64,000 nt of DNA from positions 16,842,417-16,906,416 of the forward strand of contig NC_134415.1 in the NCBI RefSeq assembly GCF_030867145.1, read 5' to 3'. Each line of letters opens with the position of its first letter. Position 1 is the stretch's first letter. The DNA is from Opisthocomus hoazin (lineage: Eukaryota; Chordata; Aves; Opisthocomiformes; Opisthocomidae). Of this stretch, positions 47,600-61,500 are shown one piece after another. A program made the translations under genes and the position numbers. The notes under the pieces are model-generated. The model was not told the origin of the DNA and searched no databases. It saw only the letters and a program-made list of their open reading frames with translations.

Positions 47600-48125
47600 T
47601 GCTCTGTAGCAAAGGATCCCTTCGCTCTCTTCAGCACTTGTGAGACCACATCTGGAGTGCCATGGCCAGTTCTGGCCTTGCTGGTAGAGGAGAGACTTGA
47701 GTGAAACCACCCTCAGTGGTGTAGGGCCACCAAGCTGCCAGGGGACCAGAACACGTGGTGTACAAGGAGAGACAGAGAGATCTGGGCTCGTTCAGCCTGG
47801 AGAAGAGAAGGCAACAGGTGAGGTCTTATTGCTGTCTACAGCTACCTAGTGGAGAGCCTAGGAAAAATGGACACAGACTCATCTTGGAGGAGCAACTGTT
47901 GAAGGACAAAAGGCAATGGATGCAAATTGCAACAAGGGAAATTCTGATAGATATGAGGAGAAATTAATTCACCATGGAGGTATTCAGACACTGGGACAGG
48001 GGCCCAGAGAGGATGTGGGATCTCCATCCTTGGAGGCATTCAGAATTTGACAGGAACAAGGCACTGAGCAACCTGACCTACTTGGACCTGCTCTGAGCAG
48101 GTATCTCTTCCAGCCTGGGTATCAC
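47600..48125 (+). mobile_element. CR1 retrotransposon fragment
   Basis: The sequence follows CR1 3' sequence in order: a GACCACATCTGGAGTGC stretch, CTCGTTCAGCCTGGAGAAGAGAAGGC, a TGAGGTCTTATTGC stretch, GAGGAGAAATTAATTCACCATGGAGG, CACTGGGACAGGGGCCCAGAGAGG, TCTCCATCCTTGGAGGCATTC, then GAGCAACCTGACC. It is degraded and lacks the terminal ATTCTATGATTCTAT tail. It lies just upstream of the epoxide hydrolase gene. Confidence 0.85.
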
Positions 48126-51100
48126 ATGTCTCTATTCCATGTGTACCTGTGATCTGCAGTAGCCAAAACAAAAAAGAAGAGTGAAGTTTTTCATTTTCCA
48201 CAGAAAACAATGCTTTGTTTTAGCTCAGGGAACTAAATCTCATTTCCCTCATGGTCAGTAAAATCTTACTGGATAAAGGCTCCTCCTTCCTAAGTTGTTG
48301 CACGGTGTCCTTGCTGTGCTTCACTCCAGGAACAGCTACATTTTACTGTCAGAGGAGATGATTCCTATCTCCATGCAATGCTCAAAGTGAAGTACCATCA
48401 CCAGTGAGCTCTGTGGTGATTACATCTCACACCACTGTGCGTTCATATGCAGCCACTGCGCCATCAAAAAGAGCCATCAGGAAGAAATGCTTCTAAACCC
48501 TTCATTTGGTCGCAGTCCAATTTACTGCTCCAGCATAGCTATTTCTGGGCATGCCCCTCTGGGATTACTTAGCTTTAAGGTTCTATTTCCCAAACAAAAC
48601 CAGCTCTGTTGAAGCCTCTTGGAAGATGGTATCCCTGATTGCAGAGGGACTACAGTCAGAAGACTAGAGAATTACTAGCAACGAGAGAATTATTAGCAAT
48701 GAGAGGAAAGAATTACAACTCATGTGGAAGGTAGCTGAGGACCCCATAAGGTGCCAGGCTGAGGTACACCAGGCTGTGATGAGACAAAAGAGACCTCAGG
48801 AAAATTCTATTTCTTAGTGCTAGTAAAAAGCACAAAGGCTGGTGGAAAAAGGTCTGGCTTAAACAGCTGAGAGTGAAATTATCTATACTAGGAATGTGGG
48901 AAAGAGCCAGCAGAGCTAGTTAAAGCTGCAAAGATACAAGTTGCTGCTCTCTGTCTAAAAGATTTGGGAGAATCAGAACGACTTTTGCTTAAGATATAAG
49001 GGGACACACCAAGGCCATTGATACGATGGGGCTAAAAGGCAACAAGCTCCCAGTGATAAATCTGAAACAGCTGAGATGCCAGGATCCCATTTACTGAAAC
49101 ACAGGGTATGTGCAGGAGCTTTATGTGACTGCTGGTGGCCAGAGAGCAAAGGGTCGCAGAGGAAATCCTGTCCTGGGATGCTGCAGCACCTTGTCCGTGG
49201 GAAACAAGGGTTTTTTTCCCCTCTCTCTCGCAACCTCTAGTGGCCAAAAAGCACAAATCCAGGCAGAAACTGCTTGCTGGAGTCAACAAGGCTGCCTCCC
49301 ACGAGATATTGATGCATGTCCCATAAATGGAAAGGGGAACCCCACAGGAAAGGACCTGCCAAAGTGTCTCGGAGCATCTCCCTGCACTGGGGCAGGATCC
49401 CTTAGCCTTAATGACAGACGTCTTAGCGAACCCATATTTAAAAAGCCTCCTCGGAGCACCATCAGAAAGTTTTTTGCCTTCATCCCAGTGCTGTAATTTT
49501 GCTGGTTCAGCTGCCATTGTGGCATCGAGAATAAAAAAAAAAAATACAAAAAAAAAAAAAGGTGAGACCATAACATTTGATATACTGTAACTCACTATTG
49601 CATCTCTGTCTAAACTTCCAATTGCTACCATCCTGCAGTCCCTTTACAACTGGCATCATTTTATAAAGGGGTTTCATACGTTTACATGGTACAAATCACA
49701 TACTAGCAGAGAGCTCGTTTCCTATGTTTTTCTCCTGCTCTTCTCAATGACCTGCAGTATCACCCCTGCAGCAACGACAGAAAATGCGCACGTGGAAATG
49801 TTACCGTCATGTATTCTTTCAGCTGGTTTAGCAGCTGGATACAAGCAGGAGGAGCCAAACACGACATAACCTGCCAGCTCTCCCAGGACCATTCGCTAAA
49901 GCTGGCGTAGTGCGACCTGCTGCTGGAGAAAGCACCCGCAGGCCAAGCCACAGGTCTGCAAATACTGGGTGCCTTCTGGTGGGAAAGAGAAGCTCACAGC
50001 ACATGTAATACCACTGTTTTGTTTTTTTTTTTCTATTTTGGCTTTTTTCTATTTTGGACTTTCTGTTTTTCTCATTGCCAGTTTCATATAATCATAATCC
50101 AAGCCTCATAAATACTTTTAATACCGAAACCTGAGACACAGGAAGGAAAGCTGGTGACTTCTGGTTATGAAATGAGCTAATGAACAGGGGTAAGAGTGGA
50201 GCACACAAAAACTTTGAACATAGCTCTTTTATAGCTTGAGATGTTGTGGTAACTTGGAAATGATTATCCCTCGCTGGGATTTATGGCCCTGGCTGTAAGG
50301 CGCTGCCCTTCATCTTACAACGTGAAGGCTTTGCTTCATAATTTTCCTTTTGCATGCACAAAATCAGGTTCACTGTCTTAAGAATATCACTAGAGAGCAA
50401 ACAGTACTCAGTACCAGTGGATCTTTATGAATATGATCTCCTGACTTATACCAGGGACCAGCTCTCTCCTTTTCATCTGGTCAGTGGCTACTACCAGTGA
50501 GCTGCAGGCCGGTGATGTTGCAGGGCAGGGCAACATCTGTAAGATTCAGATCTCTCTTGTGCTCCTCCAGGATCCCACAACCCTGCTTGCCCTATGCTAT
50601 CACTCTGTCTTTGCACTTCACCGTCTTCCTTTGCTTTTAAGGAAGGTCCTTAAGGCTGATGAGGCTTTCCTCTGCTTCACTGGATCTTTGCTCCCACAGG
50701 CCAAAGATACTGAACGCTGTAATTCCCTCCGTGTCTTCTGAAGGAGAACGGTCCCCATAGCGCAACAGGTCCCAGCTGGCACTGTCCATGCACACACAAC
50801 CCTTCTCAATTGGTATTGTACGAAAAAAGCCCTGCCCAGAAACGGGATCGCATGGGCTTTCCATGTGTGGCTGTGTCCTGAGGGCTAAGGAACATCACCC
50901 TGCCTGTAATGGACAAGCAATGTTTTCACCTTCCCAGTGAGGTCTCAGGACATTCAGCTGATTTGTGGGAGATTTGTTTTGCACCAAAGTCTACTCCAGC
51001 CCTGAATGGCAGGCTCTGTGCTCAGTCTCAGGGATCACATCCCTGGAGGAAACACTGAGCTCCTAAGCACTTCCAAACTGTTAATTCCTGAATCTTATTA

Positions 51101-53610
51101 ACATGAGCCAGCTCAGGCAACTGAGAGCAGATCGCAGCAACACTGCTCCTGCCTCCACCGGCAGCCAGCCCACGAGGCCTCTGTGCTGCTCCACGGTATC
51201 TTATATAAGACTCAGATTGCAGGAGCAATGAACAACTTCGGAGGGCCAGAGACAATCTCTCTCATCACCTCCTCTCCCTTCCCAAATGCTTCTTTCTTGC
51301 CTAGAAAGCCCATCATCATTTCTGCAAGCACCTTCCCCCCAACACCTTCTCTGTGGTCCTCTGCTCTGCACCGTACGTGGAATAAAAGTTAGTGTTTTCC
51401 CAGCTGGAAACGGCCCCTTCTCTGCCTCCCTTATTCTCAGGAATCCCCACAAATGCTTCACTGCTACCTCCAGCAAGGACTGGCCCCTTCTGTTGCTAAT
51501 TAGGGAGATAAGAGGTTCCCCCAGGCACTTCCAGTGAAACCGAGCCCATTAAATGAACGGCAGGCAACATCTCTGGGGAGCGAAGTTACACAACAGCTGC
51601 TTGGAAACAGGCAGTTTGTTACGTGTGCTGGTTTCAGAGACTCAGCAACATTAAAAACAAAAGCAACTTTCAAGTCCAAAACAGTGTATTTAGGTCACTG
51701 GTACCCCGGGGATAATCCTGGGGATGTTGGTGATGCGAGGCAGGCAGCAGGCGCTGGGAGCTTGTGCTCAGAGCCTGGATGCGCAGAACGTGGTGGTCCC
51801 TGCACGTGCACCCAGAGAGGCTCTGAAAGCCGGGTGTATGGGGGACCTTTCGCTGCTCCGGGGTATGCTGCGCACTCGGAGTGTTAATCCTGGAGCGTAA
51901 TGTGAGACAGAGCCCTCCTGGGCTTGGACACATTGCCAGCGTTTTGGTGAGTGTGGTGGAGTCTTGTGGGCTTGGCTCAGCTAACCCAGCTGCCCAGCAG
52001 CCTGGACATGAGGAATTACTTATACAGAAGGAAACTCCATACAATCTGTACAGATACAACTTTAAACCCTGGTCAGTTATGCCACTGTTGTTGTCTTACA
52101 GTCTTAGAAGTGCATTGTGTATCTCCTGCAACTGTTGCTCCAAGCCATGTAAAATTATCATCTTGCAAAGAAAGCAAGAATCGTTTAAAAAAAAAGGATG
52201 CAACTGACCAAAGGCACTTGAGGGAGGGACTAGTCTTAAGATCCGTAGGACAACATAGATATAAATATATTATGGAAAAGAACATCCTGGGTGATTTGTC
52301 ATTCCTGTAGTGACAGAAATATTGGTGGCAGAAACAAAGGCCCCATCTTCAACAAAGGGTCGTGGATAAACCAGTATGTGTAAGGGGTCCGTACTCAATA
52401 ATTTATCTAGTTTAACAAAAAAATCTCGAAAACAGCAATTATCATATTTGGCTGAGGCAAAAAGGAAATACCTCCATCTCAACAACAATGATTTCTGCTG
52501 AGGATCCTGCTATAGTAACTATTATCACAGGCCAGATCCCAAGTTCCTCTCCTCCAGCCTTATCCTGGCAAAATCGTGGTCTTGCTTTCGGTTGGCATCA
52601 ACACTCAGCAGCTGCGAGGGGTAGGTGCGTTGCAGAAGGGGGGCAGGTTGTCTCTGTCCCGTTGCTCTGCCAGAGCTCTGCAGAGCCAGCTTTCCAAAAC
52701 CAGCCCTTACAAAGATGGGGTTCAGAGGGAAAAGGAGAAGCCCAAATCTAAGCATGGGTTTTGCAGAGACTGGGCATTAGGCACGATTGGTACGGGAGGC
52801 AGCCAAGGGGCTGCTGGAGTGTGTGAGCTCCCCTTTGCAGGCCCGAAGAAACATCCAAGAGGAGACGTGTTTTTTGAGAAGTAGGTCTCATGATGTGTTC
52901 AGCTCACTGGAAATTTTGGAAAGATTTCTGCTCTGATCTTGTGCGTTATTTCCTCCCTTTTTGGGAACTGTGCTGGCTATTTGGAAATATATCTGTGGCC
53001 TCCTTTCTGAATCATTATTTATTCTCTCTATGGTTTTTCCTACTGTCCGTTATTAGTTGTTATGCCTACATTGTATAACAATAACAACAACAGTAATATG
53101 AAGAAAGTCTTCAGGTCTGGAGGCATTAAGAAAATGAAGACTGAATCAGCGGAACTTGTAACATAAGGATATGATTTTCATTTTTCATTAATAACAGCTA
53201 GTCTAGAAAACCAGGGATGTTTGAGTATAATGTAGTAACAGCACTGCAGACATCTCATCTGAAGAAAACAGCACTATGGACCTTGAGCCTTATATGAGGA
53301 TCCACAAATATAGCTGGGAAAATAATTAGGTATTGTATTTTAAGATATCGGTCTGAATATGGTAAACAAGACTCTATCAGCAAGTTTGTAAGTACAATTT
53401 TTTTCTCTCCTCGAGCTTTTCAGCATTCTTGGAAAGACTTATCTCAGCAAAATCTCAGCATACGTATCTGACTGGCCCTTCCCAAAGGTAAAAGGATAAA
53501 GCCCTTTGCAAGTGACTATTAAGAAAACTTGGCAACAACAGCTTGCAGGATGAATCCTTGCCAAAGATTAATAAGTAGTTCCACAAGTAGTGGAACTAAT
53601 GATGCCTCAT
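48126..53610. other. Gene-free region, no supported features apart from an A-rich tract
   Basis: I looked for coding exons on both strands, including RSPH9, MRPS18A and VEGFA, which follow MAD2L1BP in mammals, and found none. Open frames are short, lack splice-site support and have no recognisable family motifs. The only clear structure is an A-rich tract at 49529-49560. Confidence 0.5.
49529..49560 (+). repeat. A-rich tract
   Basis: GAATAAAAAAAAAAAATACAAAAAAAAAAAA forms a nearly pure A tract beginning with an AATAAA-like string. It may be the tail of an old retroposed copy, but I could not identify any source sequence to its left. Confidence 0.55.
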
Positions 53611-53619
53611 TTCCTACAC

Positions 53620-53677
53620 GTATTTGCAAAATACAGCTACTATTTGCAAATACAAAGGATTTGTATTTTGCAAGTAC
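53620..53677. repeat. Short inverted repeat around a perfect TATTTGCAAATA palindrome
   Basis: The left arm GTATTTGCAAAATACA (53620-53635) and the right arm TGTATTTTGCAAGTAC (53662-53677) are reverse complements except for one base. Between them lies the perfect 12-bp palindrome TATTTGCAAATA (53641-53652). All three share an octamer-like TTTGCAAA core. Confidence 0.85.
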
Positions 53678-55299
53678 AAACACAAAAACTTTCTAACTAA
53701 CTGAATTGTTCTAAGACTTTGTTTCCTCTGGGTATGTTTATAAAATTCCCCCTGCACTTCCCAAAGCAATCAGTTTGCAAGATACTTGTAGAAACACTTT
53801 TCAGAACTATTTTTGAAGTCTCTGCTTGCCAAAGTTGTTGAAATCAGCAAACAGATCAAAAAGTTACTGGGAGGACACACCTACAGACACACCACGGGAC
53901 TGTACAAGCATTGGTTCTGCAGGAAGCAAGGAACTAAAGTGAAGTTGTGAAAGAAAACATGGGAGAAAGCATCCATTTCTTCACAGTGTTGCAGTGACAG
54001 AAGCTGCAAGGCATCCTCTGTGATCAGTGCTGAGACGTACAGTAGCCAAGAATGAGGCAGCCCAGCTCCTCTGGTTTCAATGGCAAAATCGTCAGTGCTG
54101 TTAGTGAGACCACAGCTTACTTTTGCACAACACCCAGAGGATGAAGTGTTCAGTGAGGCAGCCAAATCTATGGAAGATACAGAACGATTAGGAAAAACTT
54201 CAGAAGGCCCAAGTAAAGGCTGCTCCTGTTAAACCCAATGCACGTTTTGGCATTTGCATTTAGTGGGAGCAGGAATGAACCTAAAGTTAGGTAAGTGGGA
54301 CAAAGTGATGGCGGATGGAGCTCTCTGTATGCCAGTTAAGGGAAGCAGGAAAAAAATATTTAATTTACCTAATATCTAAATGAAAAATTATGAGTTAGAG
54401 CTGATCTCAGGGAAAAGCTCTGGGCACCTCTGTGAACAGCGCAGTGTTGAGAGGGGAAGCTCAGTGCAGAGCAAAGCAAAACCAAAATAAGATGTCATGT
54501 ATTAAATAGGTCAGGAATGTATATAGTACCTTAATAATTCATAAATAAATCAGCTGCATAGCTCCACCTTGAAATCAGTGTTAGGTGTGGTCAATTCCGT
54601 AACGACACAGCAGAGAGGAACAGAAAATGCAGAAAAAACCCCGGCACCGTAATGACCGGGACAGTGGAGGCTGTGTTGGGAGAAGGAAATGAGTGAGCAG
54701 GATGGTTTAGCTTTGTGAATAATTGAGTCAGGGGAAACACAAGCACAATGAATTTCTGATTTGACCTTTAATAAAGTCTCTTGTCACCTTCTGAGCACCT
54801 TCCATGAATTTATATGAATTACAGTCTAGTAGTTACACAACACCTCGTGTAATAAAAAATGGAAATCTAACTTTATGACACATATAATTTTGAGACAAAA
54901 AGAATTGCTGAAGAATGTGACCAAGACTAGTTGCTGTAGTGATAAAATTAGTATTAATATAGTTGGTCATGGTGAAATTCTGTCATTTCTTCTGCCTCTC
55001 GTATAGGATTCCCATTCAGCTTTGTGTGGCTTACTAAAGCTGAGATTCTTCCTGCTGCTCTCTAAGCACAGCAGCGTCCACATGGGGAAATACACTTTAG
55101 ATGCAAAGAGCTAGAGCTGAGGATGGACAGCCAGAAAAAGCCAGTGTAATCCTAGTTTCTGTCACAAAGGCATCACTTAAGAGAGCGCAGAGTTATGCTT
55201 TCCGCACTCCCATGCAGTTACAAATCTCTGGAAGATATCAGAGGTTTATTTTTTAAAGCTGCGTCTTCTCTCTGGAGTAACCACCTGAGGGCAACATCA

Positions 55300-55580
55300 C
55301 ACATGCAATGGGACACGCAGGGCTCCTGCCTGGAATATTGCGCTCGCTTCCAGGAACTGCATTACCAGAAGGATCGTGACAAACGAGAAGCAGCTCAAAG
55401 AACAGCAACAAGGGTGATTAGGAGGCTGGACCTACTATGCAGGAAAACATTACAAAAGCAAAACCTAGTTTGCCTAAGAGATGATTGATTAGGAGCAGGA
55501 TCCTGGCCTCCAAATATTTGAAGAGTGAAGAAAAATTATCCAGCATAATAAAGGAAGATAGAACTATGAGTAATTGGTGA
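55300..55580 (+). mobile_element. Diverged CR1-like LINE remnant
   Basis: GGGCTCCTGCCTGGAATATTGCGCTC, then AACAAGGGTGATTAGGAGGCTGGA and CTCCAAATATTTGAAGAGTG, keep the order of the CR1 region before its 3' UTR. The match is weak and no open frame is preserved. The limits are approximate. Confidence 0.5.
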
Positions 55581-58500
55581 AAATGAGGCAAGGAAAATGT
55601 GCCTGGTCCTCCTGTTGTATTTTTCCTACCTGTGAGATACTGGGCTGTGAATTGGAGGTATTCATATTCTGATTCTCTAACGAAAGATCAAGGGTCTGTC
55701 AGGGTAAGCATAGTACGGGCCAGGAGCAGAGACACTTGGTCAAGAAGAGCAGCTCACAGTTTACCTGACAGTCAGGATATGACTAGTGCGTAAAGCACAC
55801 GAATGTTTTTGGGGCAGGAAGGTAAGGATAACACGAAGTAAGAAATTCTTTGAAAAAGAGAAGTCTTTCCTCCAAGAAAAGTGTCAGAAGTCCCAGGAAA
55901 TCCAAGCTGTTCTCCCCCACCCACAACTTTCAAAACACATATGGTTCCAAGAAGGATCTTTCTTCTTTGCTAGCTTATGACATATTTTTGAGGGTGCTCT
56001 AGAGCAATATTGATTTCAGGCCAGGGTTACTTCACCTTCCCATGCCTTTCCAAGGAAGGAAAGTGTTTGGGCCCTTGGTCAGGCATGACAGTGTTTGGAG
56101 GCAGCCCGTGGGACACATCACGATTTGATTCTGGAGAATTACTTTTCTGGTTGGCAGGGGAGTGGAGGCATCCTGCTGTGTGCAAACACTGAGCTGGTGC
56201 CTAGAACAAGGCGTGGAAGGGAGTGCTAGTATTGGTGTGAAGTGCCACCTACGTGTGCAGACAGGTCTGGAGAGGGGACACAGAAGTCCTGCCTGCCCTG
56301 CAGTCCAGGTTTGCCTTCCCCACTGCATGGATTTGTCTACTGTAGCACAACTTCGGCAGAGCCTTACGGCAGTGGGCGATGAGGTGTTTGCCATGTTGAT
56401 GAACTAGTAGTGAACTGCGGGCTGGGAGGGCGGTGCAAGGGTGACCAAGGGGACTGAGAACCGGGCACCACGCAGTGGGGACACCAACGAACACCTCTAA
56501 TGGCTCACGGGATGGCCATGACAGAAGAGAGGCAGGAGGCCCTCCCCAGCTGCCTGACACGGTGGGAGAGAGGCGCAAGGAGTCTACCAGTAAGGGGTCG
56601 AGGAGGATAGGACAATGTGAGCTGGATGCACTGGGCAGGCTAGCAGAGCTGTGGTGCTGCAAGCCCTGGTGCTGCCTGACCCCCTTCAAAGAGTGGATTT
56701 AGCAACCTGGGAACCTACGTAGCTGGCAGGATCATGCTGTGCCAGTGCTGAGGGCAGAGTTTAAGCTGCAGAGCTAAAGCTGTGGCACTTGACGGTATGA
56801 TAGCATCTGCCCTCTGCTCAGGAAAGGAAAAGCTTACACAGTGCTCACGGGGGGGAGCTCTGAGGGGCCCTGTAAGCACAACACAAGAAAATGGTGCTAA
56901 GACAGAGGCATGGCCCGTCATTTGGTAGCAGCTGCCAGCCTGCCCGGGTTAGCGCTGCTCAATAAAGCAAGTGTCACAAACCGGGACAGCACAGCGGTGG
57001 CATCTCCTGTCTGCTCGCCTAATCCCAGTCTGCACTTCTGGCATACCCAGCTCTCTTGTGGCACTAAGTGTGCATTTTCGTGCAGGTCTTGGAGTTACCA
57101 ACCCTCACTAACCCAGTTCTCCCGCTCCATTCCCCTCTCAGTATCCCTTGCTGGTGAGGTCTGAGGGACACAGGTCTAGCTGAGAGCCATCTCTTTCCCC
57201 ACTTTTCCCTCTGCCAGCTCTCAGACATCGACCTGGCACCCCAGTTCAAACCTCCACATGTCAGGCTCTCCCTTTCTTCCCTTTCTGTCCCTACATCCAT
57301 CTCCTTTAGCCACTGATGGGGCCACACCAGCCCTTGGAACATGCCAGTATGAAAATCAGCTCTTTGCACAGAGCTCGCTACAACCATGGAAACTTGCCCA
57401 GCGTTTTCAGAAGTGCCTGGCCCCCCGGCAGACATGGTGCGGGCTCAGCTAATCCTGAAGGGAAATGATTAGCAGCTGTAGACTTGCATCTCAGTGGCAC
57501 GGGATTTGGGATTCATTTTCTTAAAAAGTACAGAGCCAAAAGCTTCAGGGTGATCTGGGGCCACTGGAGAGCCCTGGAAAAGGAGCGATTCTGGACCTGT
57601 CAAACATGCGGAGTGCCCCATTACACCAGGACTTTGCAGAAAGATCCGCAAAATGTTTCTTATTTAAAATGCAACTGGAGAAGGGAATGCTGCACAGGCA
57701 GACTCATCTAGCTCCAAGTAGTTGGGATGTCAACAGCAGTGAAGCCGCAACAAGCTTGCTCAAGCCCCTGACGAGACTTGACTGGCCTTCCTGGAAGTCT
57801 GTCTTGCTGCTGTTTCATCCTCATTAGAGTTTATACACAGTTGCTATGCTGCAATTAAACATTGATGCTGTGGTGGGAATGCCCTAAGTGTGACTGGGCC
57901 TGAAAATTTGGGAAGCAGACCAAGCTCTAGTAACTAAACTGACTTCAAACAGAAAGCAATAAAAGACAGCAACCCCTCCTTCCCTTCCAAGATCCCCTAT
58001 TTAAGAAAGAAAATCCTAATTCTTCTAACAGTCCTGTTATAGCACTGAACTGTACCGATGATGACAGGTCTTAAAAAAAAAAAAAAAGATTGGCAAATCT
58101 ATTGTCTCTGCTCAGAGGGCTTATCTGCGAATATGGCTTACCAGAACCCTTTCCTAGAGTCTGCAGCAATATCTTTTTTCCCTGAGATCAAGGCGTCAAC
58201 ACTCAAATACATCAGCCTATCTCAGACCCTGGAGGCAGACTAATGCACTGTCTCCACTAGAGCACTATCCCCACAGCCCGCTGTTTTCAGGTTCCTGTTA
58301 AAGATTAATAATCAAAGAGCAAACAGCTTTTGTTTTGACTCTAATACTGATTCAAGCCTGGATCTCTGTTTCAGCAAAAGCAAACCAAGCGAGTGTTCAT
58401 TTGTTTTGAGAACTACTGGTTCCTAGGAAAGAGGACAAATTTCTCTTTCTGTCTTCTGGGTAGCTACTGCGGGCAGCTCTGTGCCCGAAAGGCCTTCATG

Positions 58501-61500
58501 CTTCCATGGCACAGCAGCTGGGACCCAGAGCACATAAGACCATAAGACAGGTCCCTATCATGCAAACTTAGAAGAAATTGCTAGGAAAAAAAAAGGCAAA
58601 GTGATTTTCCGTTAAAGGGCATTAACCCATGGCTTTTCCGGCAACCTAAAGCCCTATCTGTTCTTTACCAGCATCCTCTGCAGGTTTCCAAACTGTGTAT
58701 CTCTGAGCTGAGGACGAGGAGCGGAAAGAAGGAGACCAGTACTGAAGTGCTTATTGCTCCATGTTATTTGTAATATCTCCTGCCCTTAGGTTCCACTGTT
58801 GCAAAGCAACATACAAAGGGTATCTGGCAATGTGTTCAAGCAGCTGACCTGTACAGTGACATGAAGAGGGAGCTACAAACTGTTCTGCTATGGAAGACAT
58901 GGCAGAGGCCTCCCTGGCTGGAGGGGAAGTCACCACTACGAGACTGTTTTGTTTTTCCTGGCAGTTCCTTCCTGGCTTTGTTTTCCCTTGCCCATAGGTT
59001 GTTTTCCTGGGAGAAGTGGTCAGAGAGGTTCATTTGATTTCATCATATCCTGTTTTCACTGGCTTCTGGAAAATAAAGCGGTTGTGAGCATGAAAGAGAA
59101 AAAAGGGTTGAGCCCTTGAACAGCGACCTGTGGAACAGCAATGGCTTCCACAGCTATATGTGCTCCCCAGCCATGACAGCCCCTCCCTGCTCCACAGACC
59201 CCGAGGGAGGAGGTGCGAGAAAGTCCAGCATTCTCCCACGAGCACAGAGATGGTGTCCAAGTATCTGCTGGTGTGTCACCAACAGATCACAGCCATTGCT
59301 GGCTCCTGCCTCTTGGATGCACGAGCAGGGCAGCAGCTCAGCTTTCCAGGTGTTTTCTTGCTCTTTCACTTTAGCTGCTGGGTGCCGTTATCCCACCCTT
59401 TCCCCTTTTGACTTCAAGAGGAGGAGAATGCGTCCACCAAAGCAGAGACACACTGCCCATCATGAAATGATGTTGGTCTGGGAAACCCGGAAGGCAGCAG
59501 CCCCCTTTGCTTAAGGCCTCACACTTTATTCATGCTCCCTTGCTCTGAGTTTTGGGAATATAGACCCAGCCAGCTTTATCTTATAGCTGGACATGGAGAA
59601 GGGTCAATTCACAGCCCTTTGGAGCTGCTCTTGGTTTGCTGGCCTCCAACATCGGCCCCATTATGTTTCCTGACATCCCTTTTCCATCTGAACTGCTCTT
59701 CCATGTGCAATATTGCCATCATTACTGCTCCTGACTGCACTGTGCTGCTGTGCAGAGGCTGGTGCTTCACTACTTCCGCCAAGTTCAATCCCATATGGTG
59801 ATTTCCTGGATGACAGTTTGCATGGATCCTGGCCCTCATTTTCAAAAGGCTCAGAGGTGGAAGGCAGTTAATTAATGTTATCCTCCTGTGCTTCCTGACC
59901 TGGAAGAGTTGCAGGGATGCCACCTAGAGTTTCATACATTATTTGGAGAGAAAAGCATCTCTGCTCCCGAAATCTATCTAAACCCTTTGTATCACAAGAA
60001 GCCTTCACCCTCCAGGGTGGTGCCCTGGATATTGCTTTGTGAGTTCCTTCAGCAGGGGGTTAAAAGGAGAAAGATGCCACAGAGTATCTGTGACTGCATT
60101 TCTCAGCAGGAGACCATCTTTGGCTCCCTTCCCAGGGTTGCAGTGAACTTCTGGGGGCAGTGGTGGAAGCTGAGAAAGCACAAGGCCTTTGTGGAGGACT
60201 GTTAGTACATTATTTCCCTCTTTCCATTTTTCCTAATGCAACTGAGTGTGTTCAATGGCATATGCACGGAGTTAAAAACATAGGTGGCTCCAGACAAGCG
60301 GACCCTGCAGGTGCAGACACCAACTGCGTAATGGGGTGTGAGTGAAAGGAAGCCCTGGAGGTTATCCTGACATGAACCCCTCGCGGTCAAAACAACTGGA
60401 AGCAGTGGCATGAAGGGGAACCAACCTGCACGGTTCAGCCTCTTCTTGACGGGTCTGGTGAGCCCATGGAATCCTGCCGAGTCTGGTGGGGCAGGAGGAG
60501 CTGGGCCGCCAGAAAAACACTTGAGTCCATAGCATGCCCTGTCTCCCAACACATCCCAGCCTCAGAGAGCCCTTCTGTCCCGGCAGCACAGCCTGCTGGA
60601 GGAACCGCTCTCCAGGAGAGTGGCTGGGGATGTGCCAGAGCATGCAACTCATTACGCGCGAAAGCGCTACACCAAAACATAAAGGAACAAGAGATTAAAG
60701 GGGAACAGATGTTGGCTGATCTTGTCCACCCTGCTCCTGGGAAGGAGCCCAATGCAGCTACTGCCTGCCCGAGGCTCTGCTAGCTCAGGGTAGCTGGACT
60801 GGGATCCTTGCAGCCTTGCACCGCTCTTCAGAGGACAGAGCTGAGTATGGCCCTGGTGGTATTCTTCTCTGCTGCGGCAGCTTGTTTCATGGGGCAACCG
60901 CTCTGTAAAAATTAATTGAAATGAACCCCTGTGATCATAAGACGTGAGCATTTAACTGCGGGATGCTGGGCCCCTCTGAGCTGAACCATCCAATCCATAA
61001 TGGGAAGGAAGATCTGAACCACTGGGTCATTAGTCCCAAGCCACGTTAAGCCATCTGTGTTGCAAAGTTTGCCATCAGAAAAGCCAGAATGGGCTACTGA
61101 CACCGCCTGCCTCTACATACAGTTGAGCTGCTAAAACTCATTTTTCTCACTTAGTGCATAAGCCACATTACTCCCCATTTTTGCATGGTTTTCCTGCCTT
61201 CCTTTCATTGTCCATAGTCTTCCTTTCAGTACTCTGTCTATCCCTCCCTCCCTTATTCTGCATTCTACTCTATCAAGCCACCACTTAATCATACAATGCT
61301 GGACTCCCTCTCCTCATGTTCTGCTTGCCCACCCTCTCTTTTTTCCTAAATCCTCAGGGCAATGCTGCCACACACACTGATGTCTCTGAGGGATTTTTGA
61401 AGGTGCCTCAGCCAACTTCTGGAGAACTTCTGCTCCTGTGTTACTTAGTACAAAAAGACCCAGTCTTCAGTCATTTAAATATCTTTCTCTAGAGGGTCCT

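Noticed and set aside
49032-49631. 199-codon minus-strand frame
   Set aside because: It contains a phenylalanine run from the A-rich tract and shows no recognisable domain, splice support or family similarity.
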